A DNA stretch of 64,000 nucleotides from NCBI RefSeq assembly GCF_902859875.1, contig NZ_CADIKF010000034.1:1-64000 (forward strand). The letters run 5' to 3'. Made by a program: the position numbers and the translations under genes. This stretch comes from Paraburkholderia solisilvae (lineage in GTDB: Bacteria > Pseudomonadota > Gammaproteobacteria > Burkholderiales > Burkholderiaceae). Numbering within the stretch: position 1 is the stretch's first letter; every line of letters starts with the position of its first letter. Positions 1-7,344 of this stretch are shown in pieces. Under the pieces are notes generated by a model. That model searched no databases, had not been told where the DNA came from, and saw only the letters and a list, made by a program, of their open reading frames with translations.

Positions 1-794
1 GGCGGCACCGCGCCGCCGCCGGGCACGGCGCCTGCCGCACCTGCGGCCGCGCCGTCCTGATCGTAGTTCGGCGGCGGGGCGCCTTCGCCATAGTTCGGCA
101 GCGCGCCGCTGGTGCCGCCGGTCAGCAGATATTGGCGACGCTGCAGATAAGCGTTGCGCACGAACGAATACTTGTCGAGCGCGGCGCCTTCCAGCACGTC
201 GCTCGCGCTCAGCAGGTTCGCGCGCGTGTTGATCAGGTTCACGCCCCACAGGCTCCAGCTGACCGCGTCCGAATCGATATACGTGATCGGACTCGCAAAG
301 TAGTTGCCGATGTACCCGACCGCATCGCGCACCGTGCTCGGGCCGAACAGCGGCAGCACGAGGTACGGACCTGCCGGCACGCCATAGTGGCCGAGCGTCA
401 GCCCGAGGTCGTTGTCGTGCTTCGGCAGCTTCGCGATCGTCGCGACGTCGAACAGGCCGCCGACGCCGAATACCGTGTTGATCACGATCCGCATGATGTC
501 GCCGACGCCGTCAGCGATCTTCAGCTGCAGCAGGTTGTTCGCCGCGATATAGACGTCGCCGATATTCGAGAAGAAGTTCGTCACGCTGTCGCGCACCGGC
601 TGCGGCGTGATCTTCACGTAGCCCTGCGCGACCGGCTTGAGCGCGTACTGGTCGATCTTGTCGTTGAACGTAAACACGCTGCGGTTGAGGCCTTCCCACG
701 GATCCGCCTTGTTCGGCGTCTGCACGGTGGAACAGCCGGCAAGGGCCGCGGCGGCAAGCGCGATCATCGCAACGCGCTGGGGTTTGATCTGCAC
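1..794 (-). CDS. mlaA: MlaA (VacJ) outer-membrane phospholipid-transport lipoprotein, 3' end cut by window edge
   Basis: This lipoprotein of the Mla system removes phospholipids from the outer leaflet of the outer membrane and passes them to the periplasmic carrier MlaC. About 264 codons are visible; the gene runs off the left edge. It opens with GTG at 794, preceded by AAGGAG about 6 nt upstream. Residues 1-21 form a lipoprotein signal with lipobox LAGC (Cys21). The body has family features: DPWEGLNR near residue 32 and a region rich in NTVFGVGGLFDVA. The visible C-terminus is a low-complexity Ala/Gly/Pro tail after NYGEGAPPPNYDQ. It follows mlaD by 11 nt in one operon. In related genomes mlaC and mlaB come next, outside this window. 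Confidence 0.93.
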   Translation of the reverse strand, partial: MQIKPQRVAMIALAAAALAGCSTVQTPNKADPWEGLNRSVFTFNDKIDQYALKPVAQGYVKITPQPVRDSVTNFFSNIGDVYIAANNLLQLKIADGVGDIMRIVINTVFGVGGLFDVATIAKLPKHDNDLGLTLGHYGVPAGPYLVLPLFGPSTVRDAVGYIGNYFASPITYIDSDAVSWSLWGVNLINTRANLLSASDVLEGAALDKYSFVRNAYLQRRQYLLTGGTSGALPNYGEGAPPPNYDQDGAAAGAAGAVPGGGAVP

Positions 795-805
795 TCTTGT
801 TCTCC

Positions 806-1339
806 TTATTGCGCCGCGCCCGAAGCGGGTTGAGCCGGGGCGGCCGTGGCCGGAGCGGCAGACGCCGCCGGCTTCGACGCGCCCGAATCGGCGGCCTTGC
901 TATACAGGAACTGTCCGATCAGGTTCTCGAGCACGATCGCGGACTGCGTCATGGCGATCGTGTCGCCAGCCTTCAGCATGTCCGTGTCGCCGCCCGGCTC
1001 GAGCCCGATATATTGCTCACCGAGGAGCCCCGACGTGAGGATTTTCGCGGAGCTGTCTTTCGGAAACTGGTACTGCTTGTCGATGTCGATCGTGACCAGC
1101 GCCTGGTACGCGTTGCTGTCGAAACCGATCGACGCGACGCGGCCCACCGTCACGCCCGCGCTCTTCACCGGCGCGCGCGGCTTGAGGCCGCCGATATTGT
1201 CGAATTTCAGCTTGACCGGGTAGGTCGACTGGAACGACAGCGAACTCATGTTGCCGGCCTTCAGCGCGAGAAACAGCAGCGCAACGAAGCCCAGCACCAC
1301 GAACAGGCCGACCCAGAAGTCGAGAGCAGTCTTTTTCAT
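806..1339 (-). CDS. mlaD: MlaD, MCE-domain substrate-binding subunit of the Mla phospholipid ABC transporter
   Basis: An inner-membrane-anchored MCE protein that forms the periplasmic ring of the MlaFEDB complex. It has one N-terminal transmembrane segment (FWVGLFVVLGFVALLFLAL), then a single MCE domain with YPVKLKFDNIGGLKPRAPVK and the ILTSGLLGEQYIGLEPGG stretch. The C-terminal tail is rich in Ala and Pro and looks disordered. The start at 1339 (MKKTALDFW) is the usual family start; ATG at 1345 (MTMKK) is equally possible, and a much longer open frame to 1414 lacks family support. It lies 85 nt downstream of mlaE. Confidence 0.94.
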   Translation of the reverse strand: MKKTALDFWVGLFVVLGFVALLFLALKAGNMSSLSFQSTYPVKLKFDNIGGLKPRAPVKSAGVTVGRVASIGFDSNAYQALVTIDIDKQYQFPKDSSAKILTSGLLGEQYIGLEPGGDTDMLKAGDTIAMTQSAIVLENLIGQFLYSKAADSGASKPAASAAPATAAPAQPASGAAQ

Positions 1340-1424
1340 CGTCATCCCAAATTGAATCTTGCCGCACCGGCGCGCCGCGCAACGCGCGCGCACCCGGCGC
1401 GCGCCATCCGGCACACCGCGCGAC

Positions 1425-2192
1425 CTAACTGAACATCAGTGCGGTCAGCAGGAAATCGAGGCCGAGTACTGCAAGCGATGCGTAAACGACCGTTTTCGTC
1501 GTCGCACGCGACACGCCTTCAGGTGTCGCCTTCGCTTCGTAGCCCTGGAAAAGCGCGATGAACGTCACCGCAAAACCAAACACAATGCTCTTGATCACGC
1601 CGTTGCCGACGTCGCGCCACACGTCGACACCGCCTTGCATCTGCGACCAGAACGCGCCCGCGTCGACGCCGATCAGCAGCACGCCCACCACGTAGCCGCC
1701 GAAGATGCCCACCGCGCTGAAAATGGCGGCGAGGATCGGCATCGCGATGATGCCCGCCCACATGCGCGGCGCAACGACGACCTTCACCGGATCGACCGCC
1801 ATCATCTCCATCGCGGTCAGCTGCTCGCCGGCCTTCATCAGGCCGATTTCGGCGGTGAGCGACGTACCGGCGCGCCCGGCGAACAGCAGCGCGGTCACCA
1901 CCGGCCCGAGTTCGCGCACGAGCGACAGCGCGACCAGCAGGCCGAGTGCCTGCTCGGAGCCGTAACGGTTCAGCGTGTAGTAACCCTGCAGCCCCAGCAC
2001 GAAGCCGACGAACAGGCCCGACACCGCGATGATGACCAGCGAATAGTTACCGACAAAATGAATCTGCTTTGTGACAAGCCGGGGACGGCGCAGCAACGGA
2101 AAAAATTCGAGCACGAGGCGCACGAACAGGCGCGTCGCGTAACCGGCGGTGCCGAGGCCGCCCAGAACGGATCGTCCGATTGCCGAGATCAT
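1425..2192 (-). CDS. mlaE: MlaE, permease subunit of the Mla phospholipid ABC transporter
   Basis: The integral-membrane permease (255 aa) of the MlaFEDB phospholipid transporter. It is hydrophobic with about five to six membrane segments and carries the family signature region SLVRELGPVVTALLFAGRAG followed by TAEIGLMKAGEQLTAMEMM, the cytoplasmic coupling part that contacts MlaF. Length matches the family (about 255-260 aa). Its ATG overlaps the mlaF stop by 4 nt (ATGA), so the two are probably translationally coupled. Confidence 0.96.
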   Translation of the reverse strand: MISAIGRSVLGGLGTAGYATRLFVRLVLEFFPLLRRPRLVTKQIHFVGNYSLVIIAVSGLFVGFVLGLQGYYTLNRYGSEQALGLLVALSLVRELGPVVTALLFAGRAGTSLTAEIGLMKAGEQLTAMEMMAVDPVKVVVAPRMWAGIIAMPILAAIFSAVGIFGGYVVGVLLIGVDAGAFWSQMQGGVDVWRDVGNGVIKSIVFGFAVTFIALFQGYEAKATPEGVSRATTKTVVYASLAVLGLDFLLTALMFS

Positions 2193-3028
2193 GAGCGCGC
2201 TCCGCCCTTATGGCCGTCATCAAGGCCGAAGTCCGCCGCCAGCGACGTGCTGCCCGGATAGTGAAACTTGAACGGACCGTCCGGCGCGCCGTCGATAAAC
2301 TGCCGCACGACCGGGTCCGTCGACGCGCGCAATTCGGCCGGCGTGCCTTGCGCATGCACGCCGCCGTTCGCGAGGAAGTACACGTAGTCCGCGATCGCGA
2401 ACGACTCCGGCACATCGTGCGTGACGAGAATCGACGTCGCATTGAGCGCCTGGTTCAGCGTGCGGATCAGATTCGCGGTGATGCCGAGGGAAATCGGGTC
2501 GAGGCCGGCGAACGGCTCGTCGTACATGATCAGTTCCGGATCGAGCGCAATCGCGCGGGCGAGCGCCACGCGCCGCGCCATGCCGCCGGAAATCTCCGAT
2601 GGCGCCAGATCGCGCGCGCCGCGCAGGCCGACCGCGTTGAGCTTCATCAGCACGAGGTCGCGAATCAGGTCTTCCGGGAGATCGGTGTGCTCGCGTAGCG
2701 CGAATGCGACATTTTCGAACACCGACATGTCGGTGAAGAGCGCACCGAACTGAAACAGCATGCCCATCCGGCGGCGCAGCGCATACAGGCCGTCGCGCGT
2801 CTGCGCGCCGATATCCTCGCCGTGAAACAGCACCTGGCCGCGCCGCGCGCGTTCGAGGCCGCCGATCAGGCGCAGCACCGTCGTCTTGCCACACCCGGAG
2901 CCGCCCATGACCGCCACCACCTGACCGCGTCCGAAGCGCAGATTCAGGTTCGACAGAACGAGCCGCCCGCTGTTGTAACCGAAGTCGACGTCGCGCAGCT
3001 CGAGAAGGGTCTCGGGAGAAGAAGGCAA
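2189..3028 (-). CDS. mlaF: MlaF, ATPase subunit of the Mla phospholipid ABC transporter
   Basis: ABC ATPase (279 aa) that powers MlaE/MlaD. Visible motifs are Walker A GGSGCGKTT (about residues 42-50), signature region SEISGGMARRVALARA in place of the usual LSGGQ, and Walker B ELIMYDEPFAGLD. The first codon is TTG at 3028, with AAGGA about 10 nt upstream; no in-frame ATG near the N-terminus gives a complete ABC fold. It is the first gene of mlaFEDA and begins 91 nt after thiE, with a good -10 box in between. Confidence 0.95.
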   Translation of the reverse strand: MPSSPETLLELRDVDFGYNSGRLVLSNLNLRFGRGQVVAVMGGSGCGKTTVLRLIGGLERARRGQVLFHGEDIGAQTRDGLYALRRRMGMLFQFGALFTDMSVFENVAFALREHTDLPEDLIRDLVLMKLNAVGLRGARDLAPSEISGGMARRVALARAIALDPELIMYDEPFAGLDPISLGITANLIRTLNQALNATSILVTHDVPESFAIADYVYFLANGGVHAQGTPAELRASTDPVVRQFIDGAPDGPFKFHYPGSTSLAADFGLDDGHKGGARS

Positions 3029-3057
3029 CTCTGACAGTCCTTTTACACGGAAGGCGA

Positions 3058-3063
3058 ATTATA
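3058..3063 (-). promoter_or_regulatory. Probable -10 box of a promoter for mlaFEDA
   Basis: The minus strand reads TATAAT here, an exact consensus -10, about 30 nt before the TTG start of mlaF and inside the thiE/mlaF gap. No convincing -35 is found 16-18 nt upstream (CGGCAG or GCGGCA), so the promoter may be weak or activator-dependent. The operon may also be read through from thi. Confidence 0.5.
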
Positions 3064-3119
3064 GGGCCATCGTGAATTTGCTGCCGCGATGCATTCTGTC
3101 CCTTTACGCAATCTGACGT

Positions 3120-4250
3120 TTACTTTTCGAAAGACCTTTGAAGGGCGGCAGTGGCGGCCGCGGGGTCGGCGGCTTCGGTGACCGCGCGCACCAGCGCCGC
3201 GCTGCGCGCACCGGTCGCGAGCACGTCCGGCAGCACGTCGGCGCTGATACCGCCGATCGCGACGAGCGGCACCACGCCGTCGAGCAGCCGCACATAGCGC
3301 GCGAGCCGCGCGAGGCCTTGTGGCGCGGTCGGCATCACCTTGGTGGTGGTCGGGAACACGGCGCCGAGCGCGAGGTAGCTCGGCCGGAAATGCAGTGCGG
3401 TCAGCATTTCGTAATAGCCGTGCGTCGACAGGCCGAGGCGCAGGCCCGCTGCCGCGATCGCGTGGAGATCCGCGGTATGCACGTCTTCCTGGCCGAGGTG
3501 GACGCCGTATGCGTGGGCGTCGATGGCCGCCTGCCAGTGGTCGTTGATAAAGACACGCGCGTCGTGCTTGTGCCCGGCCGCGACCGAGCGCGCAATTTCG
3601 CTCGCGAGTTCGGCCGCGAGTGAGTCACCGCCGCCGGCCGTCTTGCGACGCAGCTGGATTGTCTTCACTCCGAAGCCGGCCACCCGCTCGACCCATTCGG
3701 CGCTCGGCAGCACCGGGTACAAGCCCAGATCGTGCGGACACGGCGCGAACGGCTGCGACGGCGCTGCCGGCAAGCCAACCACGCGCGGGAAACGCGCGAG
3801 ATCGGTCGGCCACGCGTCGTCGCCGTGCTTTTCGTCGCCGCGCTTTTCGTCGCCGTCTCGCCACGCGAGCGCGAGCACCAATGCGTCGTGCGGCGCGAAA
3901 CCGCAGTCGAGGAATGCGGCGAGCGCGGCGATCCAGTCTTCGGCCAACTGGCCTTCCAGCGCATAGCGCTCGCCGCCGAGATGCAAGGTCGCGCCGCGCT
4001 GGTCCGCTTCGATCACGCCGGCGCCTTGCACCTGCCAGCGCGCGATGTGCTCGTGTTGATGCTGCTCATCGGCGATCACGATCAGATCGCCGCCATTCGG
4101 CGCATCCGGCGGCGTCAGGCAGATGCGCCACGGCGCGTGCGTCGGCGGCCAGTCGCCAAGGCGCGCGCGAATCCGCTCGGCCGCCTCGGTCAGTTCATCG
4201 GCGGGCGGCCAGAAGAGGTCGCGGCCCGCGAGCTTCAGCGTCCCGGTCAT
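3120..4250 (-). CDS. thiE: Thiamine-phosphate synthase ThiE with a long N-terminal extension
   Basis: ThiE joins HMP-pyrophosphate and thiazole phosphate to give thiamine phosphate. The predicted protein is 376 aa, against about 210 for a plain ThiE. The catalytic TIM-barrel part begins near residue 177: IQLRRK (pyrophosphate contact), NDHWQAAIDAHAYGVHLGQED, TTTKVMPTAPQGL, and VAIGGIS near the end. Residues 1-175 match no domain I can name; a short stretch (HDALVLALAW) is reminiscent of the end of ThiD kinases, but this is weak. The extension contains a GDEKR/GDEKH duplication. The ATG at 4250 overlaps the thiG stop by 4 nt. Related Burkholderiales have similarly long ThiE proteins, as far as I recall. 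Confidence 0.92.
   Translation of the reverse strand: MTGTLKLAGRDLFWPPADELTEAAERIRARLGDWPPTHAPWRICLTPPDAPNGGDLIVIADEQHQHEHIARWQVQGAGVIEADQRGATLHLGGERYALEGQLAEDWIAALAAFLDCGFAPHDALVLALAWRDGDEKRGDEKHGDDAWPTDLARFPRVVGLPAAPSQPFAPCPHDLGLYPVLPSAEWVERVAGFGVKTIQLRRKTAGGGDSLAAELASEIARSVAAGHKHDARVFINDHWQAAIDAHAYGVHLGQEDVHTADLHAIAAAGLRLGLSTHGYYEMLTALHFRPSYLALGAVFPTTTKVMPTAPQGLARLARYVRLLDGVVPLVAIGGISADVLPDVLATGARSAALVRAVTEAADPAAATAALQRSFEK
3825..3854. repeat. 15-bp tandem duplication inside thiE
   Basis: Two 15-bp copies (gtgcttttcgtcgcc and gcgcttttcgtcgcc) differ by one base; a partial third copy, cgtcgcc, precedes them at 3818-3824. Because the unit is a multiple of three, it inserts GDEK(R/H)-type repeats in the non-catalytic N-terminal region of ThiE and keeps the frame. 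Confidence 0.85.
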
Positions 4251-5071
4251 GCTGCGGCACTCCCGTCCTGATGCCAGAACGGCATGCCGACCACTGGTGT
4301 GCTCGCATGCGCGGCTTCGCGCTCGGCCATCGGACCGGCGAGATACGCGGTGCGGCCGGCCTCGACGCCGAGCGCAAACGCACGCGCCATCGTCTCCGGA
4401 TGCGTGGCCTGCGAGACCGCCGTGTTCAGCAGCACGCCGTCGAAGCCCCACTCCATCACCTGGCTCGCGTGCGACGGCACGCCGAGTCCGGCATCGACGA
4501 TCAGCGGCACGTCGGGCAGCCGCTCGCGCAGCACGCGCAGTCCGTAAGGATTGACCAGCCCCTTGCCGGTGCCGATCGGCGCGCCCCATGGCATCAACGC
4601 CTCGCAACCGGCATCGAGCAGACGCCGGCCGATCACCAGATCTTCGGTGCAGTACGGCAGCACCTTGAAGCCTTCCTTCACGAGCCTGGCGGCCGCTTCG
4701 ATCAGGCCGACCGGGTCGGGCTGCAGCGTGTAGTCGTCGCCGATCAGTTCGAGCTTGATCCAGTCGGTTTCGAATACCTCGCGCGCCATCTGCGCGGTGG
4801 TGATGACCTCGCCGACGCTCTGGCAGCCGGCCGTGTTCGGCAGGAGCGGCACCGCGTGGCGCTTGAGCAGATCGAAGAAGCCCGCCTGCGCGCCGGCTTC
4901 GTTCATCTGCCGGCGCAGCGCGACGGTGACCATGCCCGGACGTGCGGCCGCGATCGAATCGGACAGCGATTGCAGCGACGGATAGCGCGACGTGCCGAGC
5001 AGCACGCGGCTTGCGAAAGTCTCGCCGTACAGCGTGAGCGCGTCGGCGGGCGCGGCATGAGTGGAAGTCAT
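4247..5071 (-). CDS. thiG: Thiazole synthase ThiG
   Basis: ThiG makes the thiazole phosphate of thiamine from deoxyxylulose 5-phosphate, dehydroglycine and ThiS thiocarboxylate. The 274-aa protein has the family path: LGTSRYPS near residue 27, VTVALRR, LLPNTAGC, WIKLELIGDDYTLQPD (with the expected Schiff-base lysine), VLPYCTEDL, LMPWGAPIGTGKGL, VDAGLGVPSHA and GFDGVLLNTAVSQA. A short extra N-terminus (about 12 aa) precedes the usual start. It lies 86 nt after thiS and overlaps thiE by 4 nt. Confidence 0.96.
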   Translation of the reverse strand: MTSTHAAPADALTLYGETFASRVLLGTSRYPSLQSLSDSIAAARPGMVTVALRRQMNEAGAQAGFFDLLKRHAVPLLPNTAGCQSVGEVITTAQMAREVFETDWIKLELIGDDYTLQPDPVGLIEAAARLVKEGFKVLPYCTEDLVIGRRLLDAGCEALMPWGAPIGTGKGLVNPYGLRVLRERLPDVPLIVDAGLGVPSHASQVMEWGFDGVLLNTAVSQATHPETMARAFALGVEAGRTAYLAGPMAEREAAHASTPVVGMPFWHQDGSAAA

Positions 5072-5157
5072 CGGTCAGTCCTTGCCTGTGGCGGTTGCCT
5101 TGGGTCTTTGCCCGGTGTCGGTTGAAGAGCGGCGGGGGCGTGCTGAGGCCGGGTGGT

Positions 5158-5355
5158 CTAGCCGCCCGCGACCGGATGCACGACGTCGAGCCGGTCGCCC
5201 GCATTCAGCGCGCGCGCCGCATGCTGCTTGCGCGCGACGAAATCGCCGTTGAGCGCCACGGCGAACGGCGGCTGAGCGCCGAACGCGGCGAGCGCATCGG
5301 CGACGGTCGCACCGTCGGGCAACGTCAGCGGCTTCTGGTTGATCTGGATGTCCAT
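5158..5355 (-). CDS. thiS: Sulfur carrier protein ThiS
   Basis: A 65-aa ubiquitin-fold sulfur carrier. It ends in VHPVAGG; the terminal Gly-Gly is the site of adenylation by ThiF and thiocarboxylation, after which it gives sulfur to ThiG. Length and the VALNGDFVARKQH region fit the family. It sits between thiO and thiG in the TPP-controlled operon, 85 nt after thiO. No thiF is present in the window, so the activating enzyme must be encoded elsewhere. Confidence 0.94.
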   Translation of the reverse strand: MDIQINQKPLTLPDGATVADALAAFGAQPPFAVALNGDFVARKQHAARALNAGDRLDVVHPVAGG

Positions 5356-5440
5356 GATGGCTTTGAATCTGTCTCTGTCTGGTTCGCGAATCTACGTTCG
5401 AATCTGCATTGCGGGCCGCGGGTCATGATGAAGGCCCGGT

Positions 5441-6658
5441 TCAAGCCGGCTCGCGCACGGTATCGCGCGGGTTCCGATGGTCGAGATGGAACAGCTCGTT
5501 CCAGCGCGCGCCCTGCTTCCAGTTCGTGAAAGCATCCGCATCGGCAAGCTTGTTGTCGGCGAGCGCGAGCGCGAAGCGCACCGCTTCGTCCGCGACCTCG
5601 GGCGCGATCATGTAGCCGTGCCGATACAGGCCATTCACGCGCAGCGTCTGCGCACCGTCCCACACGAGCGCCGGACGATGGTCGGGCAAGGTCGGCCGGC
5701 ACTGCGCGTTCAGTTCGAGAATGCGTGCCTCGCCGAAGCCCGGATGCACGGAAAACGCGGCGCTCAGCAACTCGAGCGCGGAACGCACGCTGACCGGCGA
5801 CATGTCCTCGCCTTCCACCTCGGTTGCGCCGATCACATACAGGTCGTTCTGCTTCGGCGCGACGTACAGCGGGTAGCGCGGGTGCAGCAGCCGCACCGGA
5901 CGCGCAAGTCCGATGCCCGGCGCGTGCACGCGCGCGACCTCGCCGCGAATGCCGCGCAGCGTCGGCAGCACCGGCTTCGCGCCCAGACCGCGGCAATCGA
6001 TCGTCACGTGCGCGGCGGGCAATGCGTGGTCGTCGACCGGCGTGTTCCAGTGCGTCTCCACGCCGCGCTCGACGAGGCCCGCGGCCAATGCGGCGAGCAC
6101 CTGGCGGTTGTCGAGCTGGCCTTCATGCGGCAGCAGCCAGCCTTGCGTAAAGCGGCCGGCAAGCGCCGGTTCCGCCGCGTTGATCTGCGCGCCGGACAAC
6201 GCGAGCAGACCGCCGTCGAGCAGTTCGGCCGGCGCATTCGCGCGCAGCCGGCGCTCGAAGAGCGGCGCCTCGCTGCGATCGCTGTGATGCCAGACGACAA
6301 GTGTGCCGTTGCGCTGAAAGAACACCGGCTGCGGCAGTTCGGCAAGGATGCGCGGCCAGCTGTCGAGCGACGCCGCACCGAGCCGGGTGATCAGCAACTC
6401 CGCGCTGGCGGCTTCGGCAAGCGGCGCGAGCATCGCCGCGGCGACCCACGCGGCCGATTGCGAGCCGGCTGCATCGCCGCGCTCGTACAGCGCGACGCGA
6501 TGCCCCGCGCCCGCGAGCCGCCACGCGACGAGCCGGCCGCACAGGCCGCCGCCGATCACCGCGAAATCGGGCCGCTGACCGGCCCGTGCAGCGGAGTGCT
6601 GCGAGCCGGAGTCGGGCTGCAACGCAGGCCGCGAAGCTGACATCACAGGCGCGTTCAT
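5441..6658 (-). CDS. thiO: Glycine oxidase ThiO (FAD-dependent)
   Basis: ThiO oxidises glycine to dehydroglycine for ThiG in aerobic thiazole synthesis. The 405-aa product has an FAD dinucleotide-binding motif, DFAVIGGGLCGRLVAWRLA, near residues 31-49, then GSQSAAWVAAAMLAPLAE, and a C-terminal DAO-fold with GLYRHGYMIAPEVAD. The start at 6658 is chosen for its AGGAG 8 nt upstream; the frame stays open for 65 more codons without family support. First gene of thiOSGE, following a TPP riboswitch by 235 nt. Confidence 0.92.
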   Translation of the reverse strand: MNAPVMSASRPALQPDSGSQHSAARAGQRPDFAVIGGGLCGRLVAWRLAGAGHRVALYERGDAAGSQSAAWVAAAMLAPLAEAASAELLITRLGAASLDSWPRILAELPQPVFFQRNGTLVVWHHSDRSEAPLFERRLRANAPAELLDGGLLALSGAQINAAEPALAGRFTQGWLLPHEGQLDNRQVLAALAAGLVERGVETHWNTPVDDHALPAAHVTIDCRGLGAKPVLPTLRGIRGEVARVHAPGIGLARPVRLLHPRYPLYVAPKQNDLYVIGATEVEGEDMSPVSVRSALELLSAAFSVHPGFGEARILELNAQCRPTLPDHRPALVWDGAQTLRVNGLYRHGYMIAPEVADEAVRFALALADNKLADADAFTNWKQGARWNELFHLDHRNPRDTVREPA

Positions 6659-6844
6659 CTCGACCGCTCCTTGCGCAGCGCAGCAATACGCGGCGCGACA
6701 CGCGGAACGGTGCGACAACAGGCCTGACAGAAGACTGAAGAATGAGCGGTCATCGTATCCTTTCCGTACGGCAACAAAATGCACGTACCCAAGGACGAAA
6801 CACGCGGAGGCGGCGGCGGTAGACGCAGCGGCAGGTGATCCGGC

Positions 6845-6877
6845 CGGGCGCACGGCTTTCAGATGGAAGGCCGCCCG
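6845..6877 (-). other. Hairpin in the thiO leader, possible riboswitch expression platform
   Basis: CGGGCG and CGCCCG can pair here, with further G-U tolerant pairing inside. It lies just downstream of the TPP aptamer and about 190 nt before thiO. No U-run follows, so a factor-independent terminator is not evident. Its role as an expression platform is inference from position. Confidence 0.35.
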
Positions 6878-6893
6878 ACAGGAAACGAAAGAC

Positions 6894-6991
6894 TTCGAAA
6901 CTTCCCGCGCCGGTATTACCCGGATCGGGTGCGAAGGGTCTCTCTCAGCCTCACCGCGACGTGTGGTCCGCGTTAAAGCACCCCTGTTTCG
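6894..6991 (-). promoter_or_regulatory. TPP riboswitch (THI element)
   Basis: The minus strand carries the conserved THI-box core: GGGGTGC on the 5' side, GGCTGAGAGAGACCC, then CCCGATCCGGGTAATACCGG and GCGGGAAG. The ends GAAAC and GTTTC pair as the P1 helix. It binds thiamine pyrophosphate and lowers expression of the downstream thiOSGE genes. The 235-nt stretch after the aptamer lacks a clear intrinsic terminator. Confidence 0.95.
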
Positions 6992-6999
6992 TCCAGGTC

Positions 7000-7027
7000 A
7001 TTAGACCATAAAAGACCTGTCGCGCAA
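7000..7027 (-). promoter_or_regulatory. Probable promoter of the thiOSGE operon
   Basis: On the minus strand TTGCGC (7027-7022) and TCTAAT (7005-7000) are 16 nt apart. Transcription from it would begin just before the 5' strand of the riboswitch P1 helix at 6991, which is what a riboswitch-controlled transcript needs. Confidence 0.5.
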
Positions 7028-7344
7028 ACCCGGAGGTTGTGCGGGCCGTAGCGACGCATCGCGCGCTTGCGTTGCCGTGTGAAGGCTAAACGCGAAGCAC
7101 ATTCCGATAGGAGCCGCTCTGGCGGCATCTGACATAATGCGCGACACGCGGTCGGTTCGACACGCGGCGCGAGCCGCGACCGATCCGGCCATGATTGACA
7201 GCCGGTGCACCGAACCCGCGGCTCCCGGCGCCGATTAAGCTCCGGTTAAGCCGCGGCCGCGACAATCGCGCCTCGTACGCCGGAGCGCGAACGCGTCACC
7301 GTGTCGCCCCGCGTGCCGCGACGAGTTGCTTTAAAGGACGCTTT
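7028..7344. other. Divergent intergenic region between thi operon and ABC transporter gene
   Basis: No credible gene is seen. On the plus strand CATAAT (7133-7138) could be a -10 for the ABC transporter gene, but I find no matching -35. The leader would then be about 200 nt. An open plus frame continues upstream of the ABC gene, but it has no recognisable protein sequence. Confidence 0.4.

Noticed and set aside
4251..5204. Upstream extension of the thiE frame to 694 codons
   Set aside because: The extension runs through thiG in another frame and is an Arg-rich shadow; ThiE starts at 4250 with the coupled ATGA overlap.
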